A stretch of 64,000 nt of DNA from Candidatus Hydrogenedens sp. (GCA_016125095.1 WGMK01000012.1:1-64000); one strand, 5' to 3'. Positions 25,193 to 34,641 are shown, counted from the first letter of the stretch. The notes: generated by a model not told the origin, from the letters alone. A program made the numbers and translations.

Positions 25193-25699
25193 TCAGACCA
25201 CGGCTTCTACCAGGTCCCCGGACAATGCCACCCGGACATTTCGTCCCAGCAGATCGAGCAGAATGAACACCCGCCGCTGGTCGTCGGCGACGTCGAACAA
25301 CCCGACATGGTCTTTGAACGCGCCGTCGGTGACCCGGATCGGGTCGCCCGCCCGGAACGACGGCGACGCCGGCAGCAGCAGCACCAGACCCTCGGCGTTT
25401 TCGCGCGCCCGGATCTCCTCGACCACCCCGCGCGGGACGGCAACCGGCTGGTCGCCGTGACAGATCAGGCCGGCGACGCCGATGGTCGACAAGATGCTGC
25501 GCCAGCGCATGGCGGCCAGGTCGATGCCGACGAACAGGTAGCGCGGAAACAGCGGTGCCGCGATGCTGTCCACCCGCCGGGCATGGGACCGGCGTTTCAG
25601 GGTGCGCGGCAGATAGACGTCGAAGCCCTGGCGGCCGAGATGGAATTGAGCCTTGGTCTCGGCATGGCTCTGGGTAAAAACGGCATACCAGCGTTTCAT
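25193..25699 (-). CDS. NusG paralogue, RfaH/LoaP-like antiterminator
   Basis: The 168-residue protein has an NGN domain (1-95: MKRWYAVFTQSHAETKAQFHL, LFPRYLFVGIDL, RSILSTIGVAGLICHGDQPVAVP) and a C-terminal KOW-type domain (about 112-165: FRAGDPIRVTDGAFKDHVGLFDV). The spacing and VYLPR/PLFPRYLF motifs match specialised NusG paralogues that load on RNA polymerase and suppress termination in long surface-glycan operons. It overlaps the wHTH regulator by ATGA and precedes about 23 kb of co-oriented glycan genes. Confidence 0.9.
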   Translation of the reverse strand: MKRWYAVFTQSHAETKAQFHLGRQGFDVYLPRTLKRRSHARRVDSIAAPLFPRYLFVGIDLAAMRWRSILSTIGVAGLICHGDQPVAVPRGVVEEIRARENAEGLVLLLPASPSFRAGDPIRVTDGAFKDHVGLFDVADDQRRVFILLDLLGRNVRVALSGDLVEAVV

Positions 25700-26310
25700 A
25701 GCCCGCCCCGATGGTAGCGCGTCAACCCGAGCAGGGCCGGGGCAAAGATGCGCTCGGCCGCGATTTCGGCGCGCAGCGCCTGTTCCGCGGCCGGGGGAAT
25801 GCAGGGATCGACCAGAATCACCGCGTCGACCGCGCCGAACGCCGCCAGGGTCGCGGCGGCCGGCAGCCCGGCGAAGCTTTCGACCCCCGCGGCGGCGGCG
25901 ACCACGCCAACCAGCCGGACCGGCTGGCCGGCGGCGACCAGGACGGCGATTTCGGCAAGCTCAGAGGTCCCCCACAGCGCGATCCGGCCCCAGCCGCGAG
26001 CAACGCAGTCGGCAAAGATGCTGGCGCACTCGCCGCGCGCCAAGCCGAACAGGCGAAACGACTGGTCCAGGAATTCGGCCGTCAGCCGCGCCTTCTCGGC
26101 GAAGCCATGGGGCGTCAGGTAGTAGCGATAGCGCCGGGCCGGGGCCTGGGTAACCTTGATGACGCCCTTTCTCAGGCAGCGCTTGAGATAGACGTTGATC
26201 AGCCCCAGGGACACGCCGAGCGTGCGCGCCAGGTCGCGCTGAGTGACCGCGCTCTCGTAGTCCACGGCGTTCAGCACGCCCAGAACGATGCGGGATTCGT
26301 CAACCGCCAT
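25696..26310 (-). CDS. winged-helix regulator with C-terminal Rossmann-like domain
   Basis: The 204-residue protein has an N-terminal winged HTH (about 10-75: AVTQRDLARTLGVSLGLINVYLKRCLRKGVIKV, then YRYYLTPHGF). A C-terminal alpha/beta domain (about 105-195: GWGRIALWGTSELAEIAVLVA) resembles nucleotide- or CoA-binding folds and may sense a metabolite. It is the first gene of the left operon and is coupled to the antiterminator. A palindrome at its promoter (26343-26376) is a good candidate for autoregulation. The ligand is unknown. Confidence 0.8.
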   Translation of the reverse strand: MAVDESRIVLGVLNAVDYESAVTQRDLARTLGVSLGLINVYLKRCLRKGVIKVTQAPARRYRYYLTPHGFAEKARLTAEFLDQSFRLFGLARGECASIFADCVARGWGRIALWGTSELAEIAVLVAAGQPVRLVGVVAAAAGVESFAGLPAAATLAAFGAVDAVILVDPCIPPAAEQALRAEIAAERIFAPALLGLTRYHRGGL

Positions 26311-26342
26311 GGATTCCCGAACGGCGCGATGGTAAGTTGGGA

Positions 26343-26376
26343 GGCCCCTTGTTCACGGCGTGAACGCTTAGGGGCC
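26343..26376. promoter_or_regulatory. nested palindrome at the regulator promoter
   Basis: GTTCACGGCGTGAAC (26351-26365) is a perfect 7-bp inverted repeat around one base, framed by GGCCCCT (26343-26349) and AGGGGCC (26370-26376). On the minus strand a TTGACA (26393-26388) stands 17 bases before a weak -10 (TAAGCG), so the palindrome would cover the transcription start of the wHTH gene. This is the placement of an autorepressor site. Confidence 0.6.
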
Positions 26377-26395
26377 GGGCTCGTTCCTGTCAATC

Positions 26396-26470
26396 TCAGA
26401 GTTCGGTGGCTCAGAGTTCGGTGGCCCAGGATTTCGGCGCCCAGAATTCCGGCGTCCAGGATTCCGGGCG
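26396..26470. repeat. five tandem 15-bp imperfect repeats
   Basis: The units begin at 26396, 26411, 26426, 26441 and 26456. The first two are identical (TCAGAGTTCGGTGGC); the others follow the pattern CCAGRATTYCGGSGY. The array fills part of the gap between the regulator operon and asnB3 and starts directly behind the -35 box of the regulator promoter. It may be a multi-copy binding site or slipped-strand array. Confidence 0.8.
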
Positions 26471-26555
26471 CCGGTTCTGGCCAAAACCAAGCCAGGCCGC
26501 GTCCGGCTGCGGTCGCGCGCCCCCTCCCCTGACCTGATCCGAGAGGGTCCATCCG

Positions 26556-28370
26556 ATGTGCGGGATTGCGGCGATCCTGGCCTACGGTGCTGCGGCCGGT
26601 CCGCTGGACGCGGCCGAACTGACGACGATCCGCGACGCCATGGCGGTCCGCGGTCCCGATGGCGCCGGCCAATGGAGTTCCGCCGACCGCAGGGTCGGGC
26701 TGGCCCACCGGCGGCTGGCGATCCTCGATCTCAGCAGCGCCGGCGCCCAGCCGATGCTCAGCGCCGATGGCCGGCTGGCGATCACCTTCAACGGCGAGAT
26801 CTATAATTTTGCCGCACTGCGCGCCGAGCTGGAGCAGACCGGCACGGTGTTCCGGTCGCGGACCGATACCGAAGTGCTGTTGGCGCTTTACCGCCGCGAC
26901 GGCCCGGACATGGTCCGCCAGCTGCGCGGCATGTTCGCCTTCGCGCTGTGGGACGCCGATCGGCGGGGCCTGCTGCTGGCGCGCGACCCGTTCGGGATCA
27001 AGCCGCTCTATCTCGCCGACGACGGCAAGTGCCTGCGCATCGCCTCCCAGGTCAAGGCCCTGCTGGCCGGCGGCCAGGTCGATACCCGGCCCGAGCCGGC
27101 CGGCCATGCCGGATTTTTCCTGTGGGGCCATGTTCCGGAACCCTTCACGCTCTACCGGGGCATCCGGGCACTGCCGGCCGGCAGCTGGCTGTGGCAAGGC
27201 CTGGACGGTTCCCGCCGCGCGCAGCGTTATTTCGACGCCACCGCCGAGCTGGCCGCCGCCGCGGCAGCGCCCGCACCGGCCGGGAGGGCGGACGAGGCGC
27301 TGCGCGCAGCGCTGCTCGATTCGGTACGCCACCATCTGGTATCGGACGTGCCGGTGGGCGTGTTTCTGTCAGGCGGCCGCGATTCGACCACCCTGGCGGC
27401 GCTGGCGGCCGAGGCCGGGGCAAGCCGGCTCGAGACCGTGACCCTCGGCTTCCAGGAGTTTCGCGACACGCCGCGCGACGAAGTGCCGCTGGCCGAGGCG
27501 GTCGCCCGTCACTACGGCACCAACCAGCAAACCCACTGGATCACCGCCGCCGACTTCGCTGCCGAGCGCGAGGCACTGCTGGCGGCGATGGACCAGCCGA
27601 CGGTCGACGGCATCAACGTCTACTTCGTCGCCCGCGCCGCCCGGCGCTGCGGCCTCAAGGTCGCGCTGTCCGGCCTGGGCGGTGATGAGCTGTTTGCCGG
27701 CTACGACGGCTTTCGCCAAATTCCGCGTCTGGTCCGCACCCTGGCGCCGTTCGGCGGGCTGGTCCGGCCGCTCGGCCATGGGCTGCGGCGGCTGGCCGCC
27801 CCGCTGCTCGCAAGCCGCGTCTCGCCCAAGGCGGCCGGGCTCGCCGAATACGGCACCCGTTTCGGTGATGCCTATCTGCTGCGCCGGGCCCTGTTCATGC
27901 CATGGGAATTGCCGACGGTACTCGACCCCGATCTGGCGCGGGCGGGCTGGCAGGCGCTGGCCTGCCGCGAGCAGCTGGCGGCCTGCGCCGATCCGGTGGG
28001 ATCGGACCGGCTCAAAGTCTCGGCCTTGGAGCTGCAGTGGTATATGCGCAACCAGCTGCTGCGCGATGCCGACTGGGCCGGAATGGCCCATTCCCTGGAG
28101 ATCCGGGTGCCGCTGGTCGATATCGGCCTGTTCCGGGCGCTGTTGCCGCTGCTGGCTGGTCCGGCCCGGCCGAACGGAGGGCCGACCAAGGCCGAGATGG
28201 CGGCCTGCGCCCGCCCTGCCCTGCCGCCCGCGGTACTGGATCGGGCCAAGACCGGGTTTTTCGTGCCGGTGGCCGCCTGGGTTCAATCCGGCACCGCCGC
28301 CGCCGAGCGGGGCCTGCGCGGCTGGGCGCGCCGGGTCTACGGCGCGGCGTGGCCGGCGTGGCCGGCGTGA
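26556..28370 (+). CDS. asnB: AsnB-type amidotransferase 3, variant motifs
   Basis: The 604-residue protein has Cys2 (MCGIAA), FNGEIYN, RTDTEV and PP-loop SGGRDS (about 272-277), with Arg in place of the usual Ile/Leu. The usual HRGPDG is VRGPDG. The catalytic Cys and the SGG-DS core are kept, so activity is still plausible, but it is the most deviant of the five homologues. AGAGGG lies upstream of ATG 26556. It is divergent from the regulator operon and followed by the DUF218 gene. The substrate is probably a glycan uronate. Confidence 0.9.
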   Translation: MCGIAAILAYGAAAGPLDAAELTTIRDAMAVRGPDGAGQWSSADRRVGLAHRRLAILDLSSAGAQPMLSADGRLAITFNGEIYNFAALRAELEQTGTVFRSRTDTEVLLALYRRDGPDMVRQLRGMFAFALWDADRRGLLLARDPFGIKPLYLADDGKCLRIASQVKALLAGGQVDTRPEPAGHAGFFLWGHVPEPFTLYRGIRALPAGSWLWQGLDGSRRAQRYFDATAELAAAAAAPAPAGRADEALRAALLDSVRHHLVSDVPVGVFLSGGRDSTTLAALAAEAGASRLETVTLGFQEFRDTPRDEVPLAEAVARHYGTNQQTHWITAADFAAEREALLAAMDQPTVDGINVYFVARAARRCGLKVALSGLGGDELFAGYDGFRQIPRLVRTLAPFGGLVRPLGHGLRRLAAPLLASRVSPKAAGLAEYGTRFGDAYLLRRALFMPWELPTVLDPDLARAGWQALACREQLAACADPVGSDRLKVSALELQWYMRNQLLRDADWAGMAHSLEIRVPLVDIGLFRALLPLLAGPARPNGGPTKAEMAACARPALPPAVLDRAKTGFFVPVAAWVQSGTAAAERGLRGWARRVYGAAWPAWPA

Positions 28371-28496
28371 CGGTCTTGGAACCAACCACGGCGATAGCCG
28401 GAGGCGGCCTGCGGCCCTATAAGGGGCGGCGACCGAAGAAAAGAGCTTTGGGCTGTTCCGGTCGGGTTCGGGCAAGCCTCTGAGAGGCGTTATCCG

Positions 28497-29255
28497 GTGT
28501 TCTATGTCCTCTATTCGGTGCTGCGCGAATTGCTGCTGCCGCCAACCGTGCTGCTGATTCTTCTGGTGTCCGGAGTGCTGCTCGGCCGGCGCTGGCCGCG
28601 GGCGGGATGGCGTCTGGTGGTTGCGGCAACGGTCGGGCTGGTCGTCTTGGGCATGCCGGCGGTGGGCCGGCTGCTCCTTGGCGGATTGGAGCACGCGCCC
28701 CCGATCCTCCGTCCCCTGCCCGCCGATTACTGCGGCGCGGTGGTGGTTCTGGGCGGCGGCATCTATCCCAATGCCGGCGAACAGGGTGGCGAAACCGTGT
28801 CGGCGGCGACTCTGGCGCGGCTGCGCTTCGGCGTGCTGCTGGCCCGGGAGTCGGGGATTCCGCTGCTGCTCTCCGGCGGTCGTCCGGGCGGAACCCAATC
28901 GTCGGAGGCGGCGGTGATGCGACACGTCGCGGTCGATGAGCTGGGCGGGCAGGTGCGCTGGCTGGAAGAGTCCTCACGCAACACCCGCGAGCAGGCGACC
29001 GCGACCTGGACCATCCTGCATCGCGACGGCATCGCGCGCATCTGCCTGGTCACCGATGCCCGGCACATGGGCCGGGCCGGGGCCGCCTTTGCCGCGGTCG
29101 GCTTCGACGTCGTCCCTGCCCCGCACGATATCGCGCGCCAGCCCGAGCTTCGCGTGCTCGACCTGATCCCCTCGGCCGACGGTTTTACCCTGGCGCGGCA
29201 AGTCGCGATCGAATGGTTCGGCCGCGCGGTCTACGCTGTGCTTGGCAGCGGCTGA
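28497..29255 (+). CDS. YdcF/ElyC-like DUF218 membrane protein
   Basis: The 252-residue protein has two N-terminal membrane segments (about 5-30 and 37-60), then a DUF218 domain: AVVVLGGGIYPN, LLLSGGRPGG, EESSRNTREQATATW and VTDARHMGRAGAAF. ElyC/SanA/YdcF proteins affect envelope integrity and polyprenyl-phosphate carrier use, which would fit a glycan locus. The start is GTG 28497 with GAGAGG upstream. It converges with the UDP-xylose synthase-like gene 33 bases away. Confidence 0.88.
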   Translation: MFYVLYSVLRELLLPPTVLLILLVSGVLLGRRWPRAGWRLVVAATVGLVVLGMPAVGRLLLGGLEHAPPILRPLPADYCGAVVVLGGGIYPNAGEQGGETVSAATLARLRFGVLLARESGIPLLLSGGRPGGTQSSEAAVMRHVAVDELGGQVRWLEESSRNTREQATATWTILHRDGIARICLVTDARHMGRAGAAFAAVGFDVVPAPHDIARQPELRVLDLIPSADGFTLARQVAIEWFGRAVYAVLGSG

Positions 29256-29288
29256 CCAGGCGCCGGCCGGCTCAGGGACACGGGTGGA

Positions 29289-30239
<951 letters not shown>

Positions 30240-30353
30240 CTCGGTACCCCTCGCGTCTTGTCGTTATTTTGGCTGACCGGCGCCATTGCCGGCCGGCCCT
30301 GCCGCTGTGGCCCGGTGGCATGCCCGGCGATGGGAAGACCGGGCGTTCCGGCC

Positions 30354-31601
30354 TCAGGCTTCGACCACCATGGACTGTGAGCCGGCCAGCACCCGATCGA
30401 GGACCTCGATGACGTGCTCGGCCTGGCGCTGGCGGGTGAAGCGGGCCGCCGCGGCATGGCTGGTCGCGGCCAGCCGGGCGCGGCCCGCATCGTCGGTCAT
30501 CAGCGCGACCGCGGCGGCGGCGAGCGCGTCGGGGTCGCCAGCCGGAACCCAGCGGCCGGCGGCGGCACCGCTGACGATCCGGCTGGCCTCGCCGGGGGGG
30601 GCAACCAGCAGGATCGGCAGCCCCATGCCCATCGCCTCGAAGATTTTCGACGGGATGACCTCGGCGAAGGCCGGCGAGTCCTTGAGGTGAACCAGCGCGA
30701 CATCGCACAGCGACCACACCCGCGGCATCGCCTCCTTGGGCTGCATCGGCATGAATACGACATTGCTCAGACCGCGGGCCGCGGCACTGTCGATCAGCAG
30801 CTGGCGTTCGGCCCCTGCCCCGGCCAGCAGGAACCGGATGCGGTCGTCGCCCTGAAGACGCTCGGCGGCATCGAGGACGTTGGTCAGGCCATGGGCCATG
30901 CCATGGGTGCCGACGTAGCCGATTACGAATTTGCCGGTCAGCTGCCATTCCGTGGCCAAGGCGGCGTCGCGCGGCTGCGGCTGGTAGCGCGGCAGATCGA
31001 CACCGTTGATCACCACGGCGATTTTCTCGGCCGGGATGCCGCGACGGACCAGGTCTTCCTTGAAGGCGTTGGTCAGCGCGACCACGGCGCGGGCGCGGCG
31101 GTAGAGGAACAGCTCCAGGCGTTCCAGCAGGCGGATGGTCGGGCTCTCGGCCATGGCGCCGACCGCGACGATCGAGCGCGGCCACAGATCGCCCAGTTCG
31201 AACACGAAGGGCAGCCGCCGGACCGCGGTGAGCGCCCAGGCGCCGACCGCGGTGAAGAATTGCGGCGAGGTCGCCATCACGACATCGGGCCGGGACTGGA
31301 ACAGGCCGGCGACGAAGGCGCTGGCCATGAAGCTGAGGAAATCGAGGGTGCGCAGGAGGAAGCCGTCATTCGCGGCCATGAAGGTCTTGACCCGGATCAC
31401 CCGGACGCCATCGTGCTGCCGGACGTCGTACCAGCGGTTTTGATAGCCGGGAAACACCTTGCCGAGGGGAAAATTGGGCGCCGAGGTCAGCACCGTGACC
31501 TGGTGGCCGTTGCGCACCCAGTAGATGGCGCGTTCATGGACCCTGGTCGCGGCCGCGTTGGTTTCGGGCGGATAATTTTCGGTCAGGAACAGGATTTTCA
31601 T
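30354..31601 (-). CDS. WbuB-like GT4 glycosyltransferase
   Basis: The 415-residue GT-B protein opens MKILFLTENYPPETNAAATRVHERAIYW and has FVFELGDLWPRSIVAVGAM and FAEVIPSKIFEAMGMGLPILL, matching WbuB-type (fucosamine/amino-sugar) transferases. GYVGTHGMAHGL opens the donor lobe. It is preceded by the replicon's AT-rich region, so its promoter lies in 31602-31820, where nothing clear is seen. A 114-bp gap separates it from the UXS-like gene. Confidence 0.88.
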   Translation of the reverse strand: MKILFLTENYPPETNAAATRVHERAIYWVRNGHQVTVLTSAPNFPLGKVFPGYQNRWYDVRQHDGVRVIRVKTFMAANDGFLLRTLDFLSFMASAFVAGLFQSRPDVVMATSPQFFTAVGAWALTAVRRLPFVFELGDLWPRSIVAVGAMAESPTIRLLERLELFLYRRARAVVALTNAFKEDLVRRGIPAEKIAVVINGVDLPRYQPQPRDAALATEWQLTGKFVIGYVGTHGMAHGLTNVLDAAERLQGDDRIRFLLAGAGAERQLLIDSAAARGLSNVVFMPMQPKEAMPRVWSLCDVALVHLKDSPAFAEVIPSKIFEAMGMGLPILLVAPPGEASRIVSGAAAGRWVPAGDPDALAAAAVALMTDDAGRARLAATSHAAAARFTRQRQAEHVIEVLDRVLAGSQSMVVEA

Positions 31602-32257
31602 GGTGCGGCCAAGCGGTTCGGGTCAGCGGTCCCCGGAATGTCGGGTCATTTAGGTCGGGGGGGTGACCGGCGTCAATCGTTGCGGTGGACCCAAGCCATG
31701 GCCGTTGCCGTGGCGGGTGGCGCTGCCAGACGGCCAGTGCGGCGCCGCGACCCGGCGGGGCGGGCGCCGCCGCGGCCATGCGATCGCTCGCAGGCTTGTG
31801 TCCGGGCGGCCTCTGATGCGATAAAATCATTATATATCAATGTCGTCTAATGTGTCACTTACGTCAATCGTGTCTATCTAGCCGATCTTCTTAAATTTTT
31901 CGATCTCATCGTTCTAGTGTGTCTATCCTATCAGACCTATCGGGTCCTAGATATCAGTGTATTTGATGTCATCGATTCATTTATACCAAGTCTGTCGACT
32001 TTATTTTATCCATCTTTTCTTCTAAAACTACTATTGTTAAACTTGCTATCTATTCGGTCACGGCTACCTACGTCATCTTTCATATCGCATCAATTCATTC
32101 GAATGCAGCGGTCGCTTTAAACAGGTTGGTCTTGACATGGCAAGCCGATCAGGTCATCCCAATCCAGCCGATCAGGTCAACTTGATCGGTCATTGCAATT
32201 GCCGCAGACCCGTCGCAGAAAGCCCGTCGCAGCAAACCGGAAAAACGGAACACCGCC
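31602..32257. other. AT-rich non-coding region, candidate partition site (parS) upstream of parA
   Basis: The first 210 bases are GC-rich spacer. From about 31820 to 32110 composition falls sharply to an AT-rich, pyrimidine-rich stretch with no convincing gene. Four consecutive 9-bp units starting GTC lie at 31845-31880, and CTATC occurs five times in one orientation (31874, 31928, 31937, 31923 and 32046). Type Ib partition systems carry their centromere just upstream of parA, made of short phased repeats bound by ribbon-helix-helix proteins, which fits. Confidence 0.55.
32143..32189. repeat. direct and inverted repeats upstream of parA
   Basis: AGCCGATCAGGTCA occurs at 32143-32156 and 32166-32179 (23 bp apart), followed by an inverted TGATCGG at 32183-32189. 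This is a candidate operator or centromere subsite for the partition proteins. A TTGACA at 32132-32137 lies just before it but has no good -10 partner. Confidence 0.65.
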
Positions 32258-32956
32258 ATGATTCTACTGGCCGGCAGCGTCAAGGGAGGAACCGGCAAGA
32301 CCGTGACCTCGGCCAATCTCGGCGTCGAGCGCGCCCGCGCCGGCAAGCAGGTGCTGCTGGTCGATGCCGACGCCGACCAGGGCAACCTCAACGACTGGGC
32401 CGCCTTGCGCTCCGAAGCCGGGATCGAGCCGGCACTTACCCGAGTCATGCTGAAGGGCCGCGATACCGCTCAGCAATTGCTGAGGCTGCGCGACAAGTTC
32501 GACGACATCATTATCGATTGCGGCGGCTTCGACAGCCAGGAGCTTCGCCAGGCCCTGGTCGTTGCCGATCTCTGGCTGATCCCGATGAAGCCGAGCCAGT
32601 TTCAGATCTGGACCCTCGACAAACTGCTCGAACTGCGCGAACTGGCGCTGGGCTTCCGCACCACGCCGCTGCAGGGCTGCCTGCTGGCGGCGCGCGCTTC
32701 GACCCATCCCGCCCATGACGACCGCGCCACCCTGGACGCTGTGCTGCGCCAACGCGGCCTCGACGGCTTTCGCGTCCTCAACGCCGTCATCCACGAACGC
32801 GCGGCCTACACCATGGCGGAAGGGCAGGGGATGGGCGTTTCCGAACTCCCCCGTAGCGACCGCGGCGTCCGCAGCGCGGTCGCCGAAATCCAGTCCCTCC
32901 ACCAGGAGATTTTCGAGGATGCCCGCGAAACCGCCGCTGCGCTTGTCGAGGCCTGA
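32258..32956 (+). CDS. parA: ParA-type partition ATPase (type Ib-like)
   Basis: The 232-residue ATPase has a deviant Walker A KGGTGKT (residues 9-15), VLLVDADADQGN (Walker A'), IIIDCGG (Walker B) and no N-terminal HTH. Small ParAs of this kind belong to type Ib systems and act with a small ribbon-helix-helix centromere-binding protein. It segregates the replicon by dynamic DNA binding. It overlaps the partner gene by 38 bases. Confidence 0.92.
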   Translation: MILLAGSVKGGTGKTVTSANLGVERARAGKQVLLVDADADQGNLNDWAALRSEAGIEPALTRVMLKGRDTAQQLLRLRDKFDDIIIDCGGFDSQELRQALVVADLWLIPMKPSQFQIWTLDKLLELRELALGFRTTPLQGCLLAARASTHPAHDDRATLDAVLRQRGLDGFRVLNAVIHERAAYTMAEGQGMGVSELPRSDRGVRSAVAEIQSLHQEIFEDARETAAALVEA

Positions 32957-33617
32957 CCCGGCCAAGGGTGCTCTTCAGCTGGACAGCCCGGAATTCCAGG
33001 CCTTCGTCGGCGCCGGACGCGGTGGCAGCGACCCGCGCACTCCCCCTACGCCGCCGGCACCGGTACCGGTCAAGCCGACGGCAGCGCCGAAACCCGTGGC
33101 CCCCGCCGCCGCACCGATGTCCTCGCCGCTATCCCCCCCGGTTACGCCACCGGTTGCGGTCGCTCCCCCCAAGCCGGCGCCGGTCTCCGCGGCGGCACCG
33201 GCGGCAGCCCCGACCCTCGACCCGTTCCTCTCCGGCGAGGACGAGCCGGACGCGACCCGGGCAATCGGCTTGCGCATTCCGGAGATCGCCGCCCGCAAGC
33301 TCGACCGCCTGGCCGAAACCTGGTTGTGCCACCGCCACCAGATCATGGTCGATCTGCTGACGCCGCAGCTGCGCCAGCTCGCGGCAGCGGTCGAACGCGG
33401 CGAACCGCCGATGGTCCCGGCTCCGACCGCCTCGATGCGCCAGGGCCGCAAACGCTCGATCACCTTGCGCCTGCGCACGGCGGTCGCCGATGACCTCGAA
33501 CAGGTGGTTGGCCGCTACGGCTCGATCCGGTCCCTGGTCATGCTGCGGCTGCTGGTGCCGGCAATCGAGTCCCTGTATGATCGGGAATTCGGGTCATCGC
33601 CATCATCATCGGCGTGA
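32919..33617 (+). CDS. putative centromere-binding protein with two ribbon-helix-helix-like units
   Basis: The 232-residue protein starts at ATG 32919 with AGGAG upstream; longer readings are frame noise from parA. Residues 40-105 are a Pro/Ala-rich linker. Two similar segments follow: AIGLRIPEIAARKLDRLAE (from about 115) and SITLRLRTAVADDLEQVVG (from about 180). Each is a beta strand plus helix and is followed by a second helix ending in LLxPxL/I, the order of an RHH fold. Position after parA indicates the ParB-like role. The duplication would let one chain form an RHH pseudo-dimer. Confidence 0.65.
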   Translation: MPAKPPLRLSRPDPAKGALQLDSPEFQAFVGAGRGGSDPRTPPTPPAPVPVKPTAAPKPVAPAAAPMSSPLSPPVTPPVAVAPPKPAPVSAAAPAAAPTLDPFLSGEDEPDATRAIGLRIPEIAARKLDRLAETWLCHRHQIMVDLLTPQLRQLAAAVERGEPPMVPAPTASMRQGRKRSITLRLRTAVADDLEQVVGRYGSIRSLVMLRLLVPAIESLYDREFGSSPSSSA

Positions 33618-34589
33618 AGCGCCAGCGTCCCGGCCGGTAAACCAATCGGCGGTCCGTTTCAGCCCCTCGTCGGTTGAGAACGGTGGCTGCCAGGTCAGCG
33701 CCAAGCGCAACGGGCTGTCGTCCACGAACAAGGAACCGGCCAGGCGAGACCACGCGGCACTTTTGCCGACCAGGCCGGCGGCCGCCGCAAGCAGGCCCGG
33801 CGGGATCGGCAGCAACCGCGCCGGGCGACCAAGCGCCGCTCCGACCCGTTGCAACAGCTCGGGCGTCGATAACGGCGCACCGTCCTGAATCAGAAAGCTC
33901 CGGCCGATCGCTGCCGGATGATCGAGGCATCTGGTGATGGCATCGATCAGGTTGCCAAGGTAAACGATGCTGCGCCGATTATCGATCGCTCCCAGCGGCA
34001 ACGGCAGGCCGCGGGCGCAGGCCTTAAGCAGGCTGAGAAAATTGCCTTTGACCTCCGGACCGTAAACCAGCGGCGGCCGCAAGACCGCGACCTCGAGCCC
34101 GCTGGTCGCGGCAAGCTCGGCCAGCGCCTGTTCGGCTTCCCATTTCGACTGGCCGTAAGGCGAGCCGGGGCAGGGCGACTCATCGTCGCCCAATGCGGTG
34201 TCCCGGCCATCCTCGATCATCGCCTTGATGCTGCTGAGAAAGACCAGGCGGCGGACCCCGGTTGCCGCCGCCTGGTCGGCCAGTCGGCGGGTGCCGTCGC
34301 GGTTGATCCTGCGGAACGCCGCGAGCGGGTCGGCGGCACGGTCGCGCATGACATGGACCCGAGCCGCCAGATGCACGATCCGGTCGACCCCGGCCAATGC
34401 CGGACGCCAATCGGTATCCGGGCCAATCTCACCGACCATCACCGCTTCGCAGCCGGCGGGCAGCGCTGCAGCGCTGCGCAACCCGGCCCGCACCGTATAA
34501 CCCCGCTTCAACAATTCGCTCACCAGCGGCCGACCGACGAAGCCGGTCGCACCGGTGACCAGAATGCGGGGTGTGCTGCCACCGCTCAT
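33606..34589 (-). CDS. NAD-dependent sugar epimerase/dehydratase (WbpV/GalE-like)
   Basis: The 327-residue extended SDR has RILVTGATGFVGRPLVSELL, VHLAARVHVM, FLSSIKAMIEDG and SPYGQSKWEAEQAL (Tyr-x3-Lys). IHVM and the SSIKAM context resemble WbpV-type UDP-HexNAc 4-epimerases, often next to WbpL/WecA enzymes. It lies between the partition genes (12-base overlap with the convergent RHH gene) and repA, so a glycan gene splits the replicon. A 52-base gap separates it from the repA stop. Confidence 0.85.
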   Translation of the reverse strand: MSGGSTPRILVTGATGFVGRPLVSELLKRGYTVRAGLRSAAALPAGCEAVMVGEIGPDTDWRPALAGVDRIVHLAARVHVMRDRAADPLAAFRRINRDGTRRLADQAAATGVRRLVFLSSIKAMIEDGRDTALGDDESPCPGSPYGQSKWEAEQALAELAATSGLEVAVLRPPLVYGPEVKGNFLSLLKACARGLPLPLGAIDNRRSIVYLGNLIDAITRCLDHPAAIGRSFLIQDGAPLSTPELLQRVGAALGRPARLLPIPPGLLAAAAGLVGKSAAWSRLAGSLFVDDSPLRLALTWQPPFSTDEGLKRTADWFTGRDAGASRR

Positions 34590-34641
34590 CGGCTGGCCTC
34601 GTTGGGTAGGGATGATGTGCGGACTCTTGCGCGGTCTGCGA

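Noticed and set aside
32137..32718. Alternative plus-strand frame through the parA region
   Set aside because: Overlaps parA in another frame and is Arg/Gln-rich noise.
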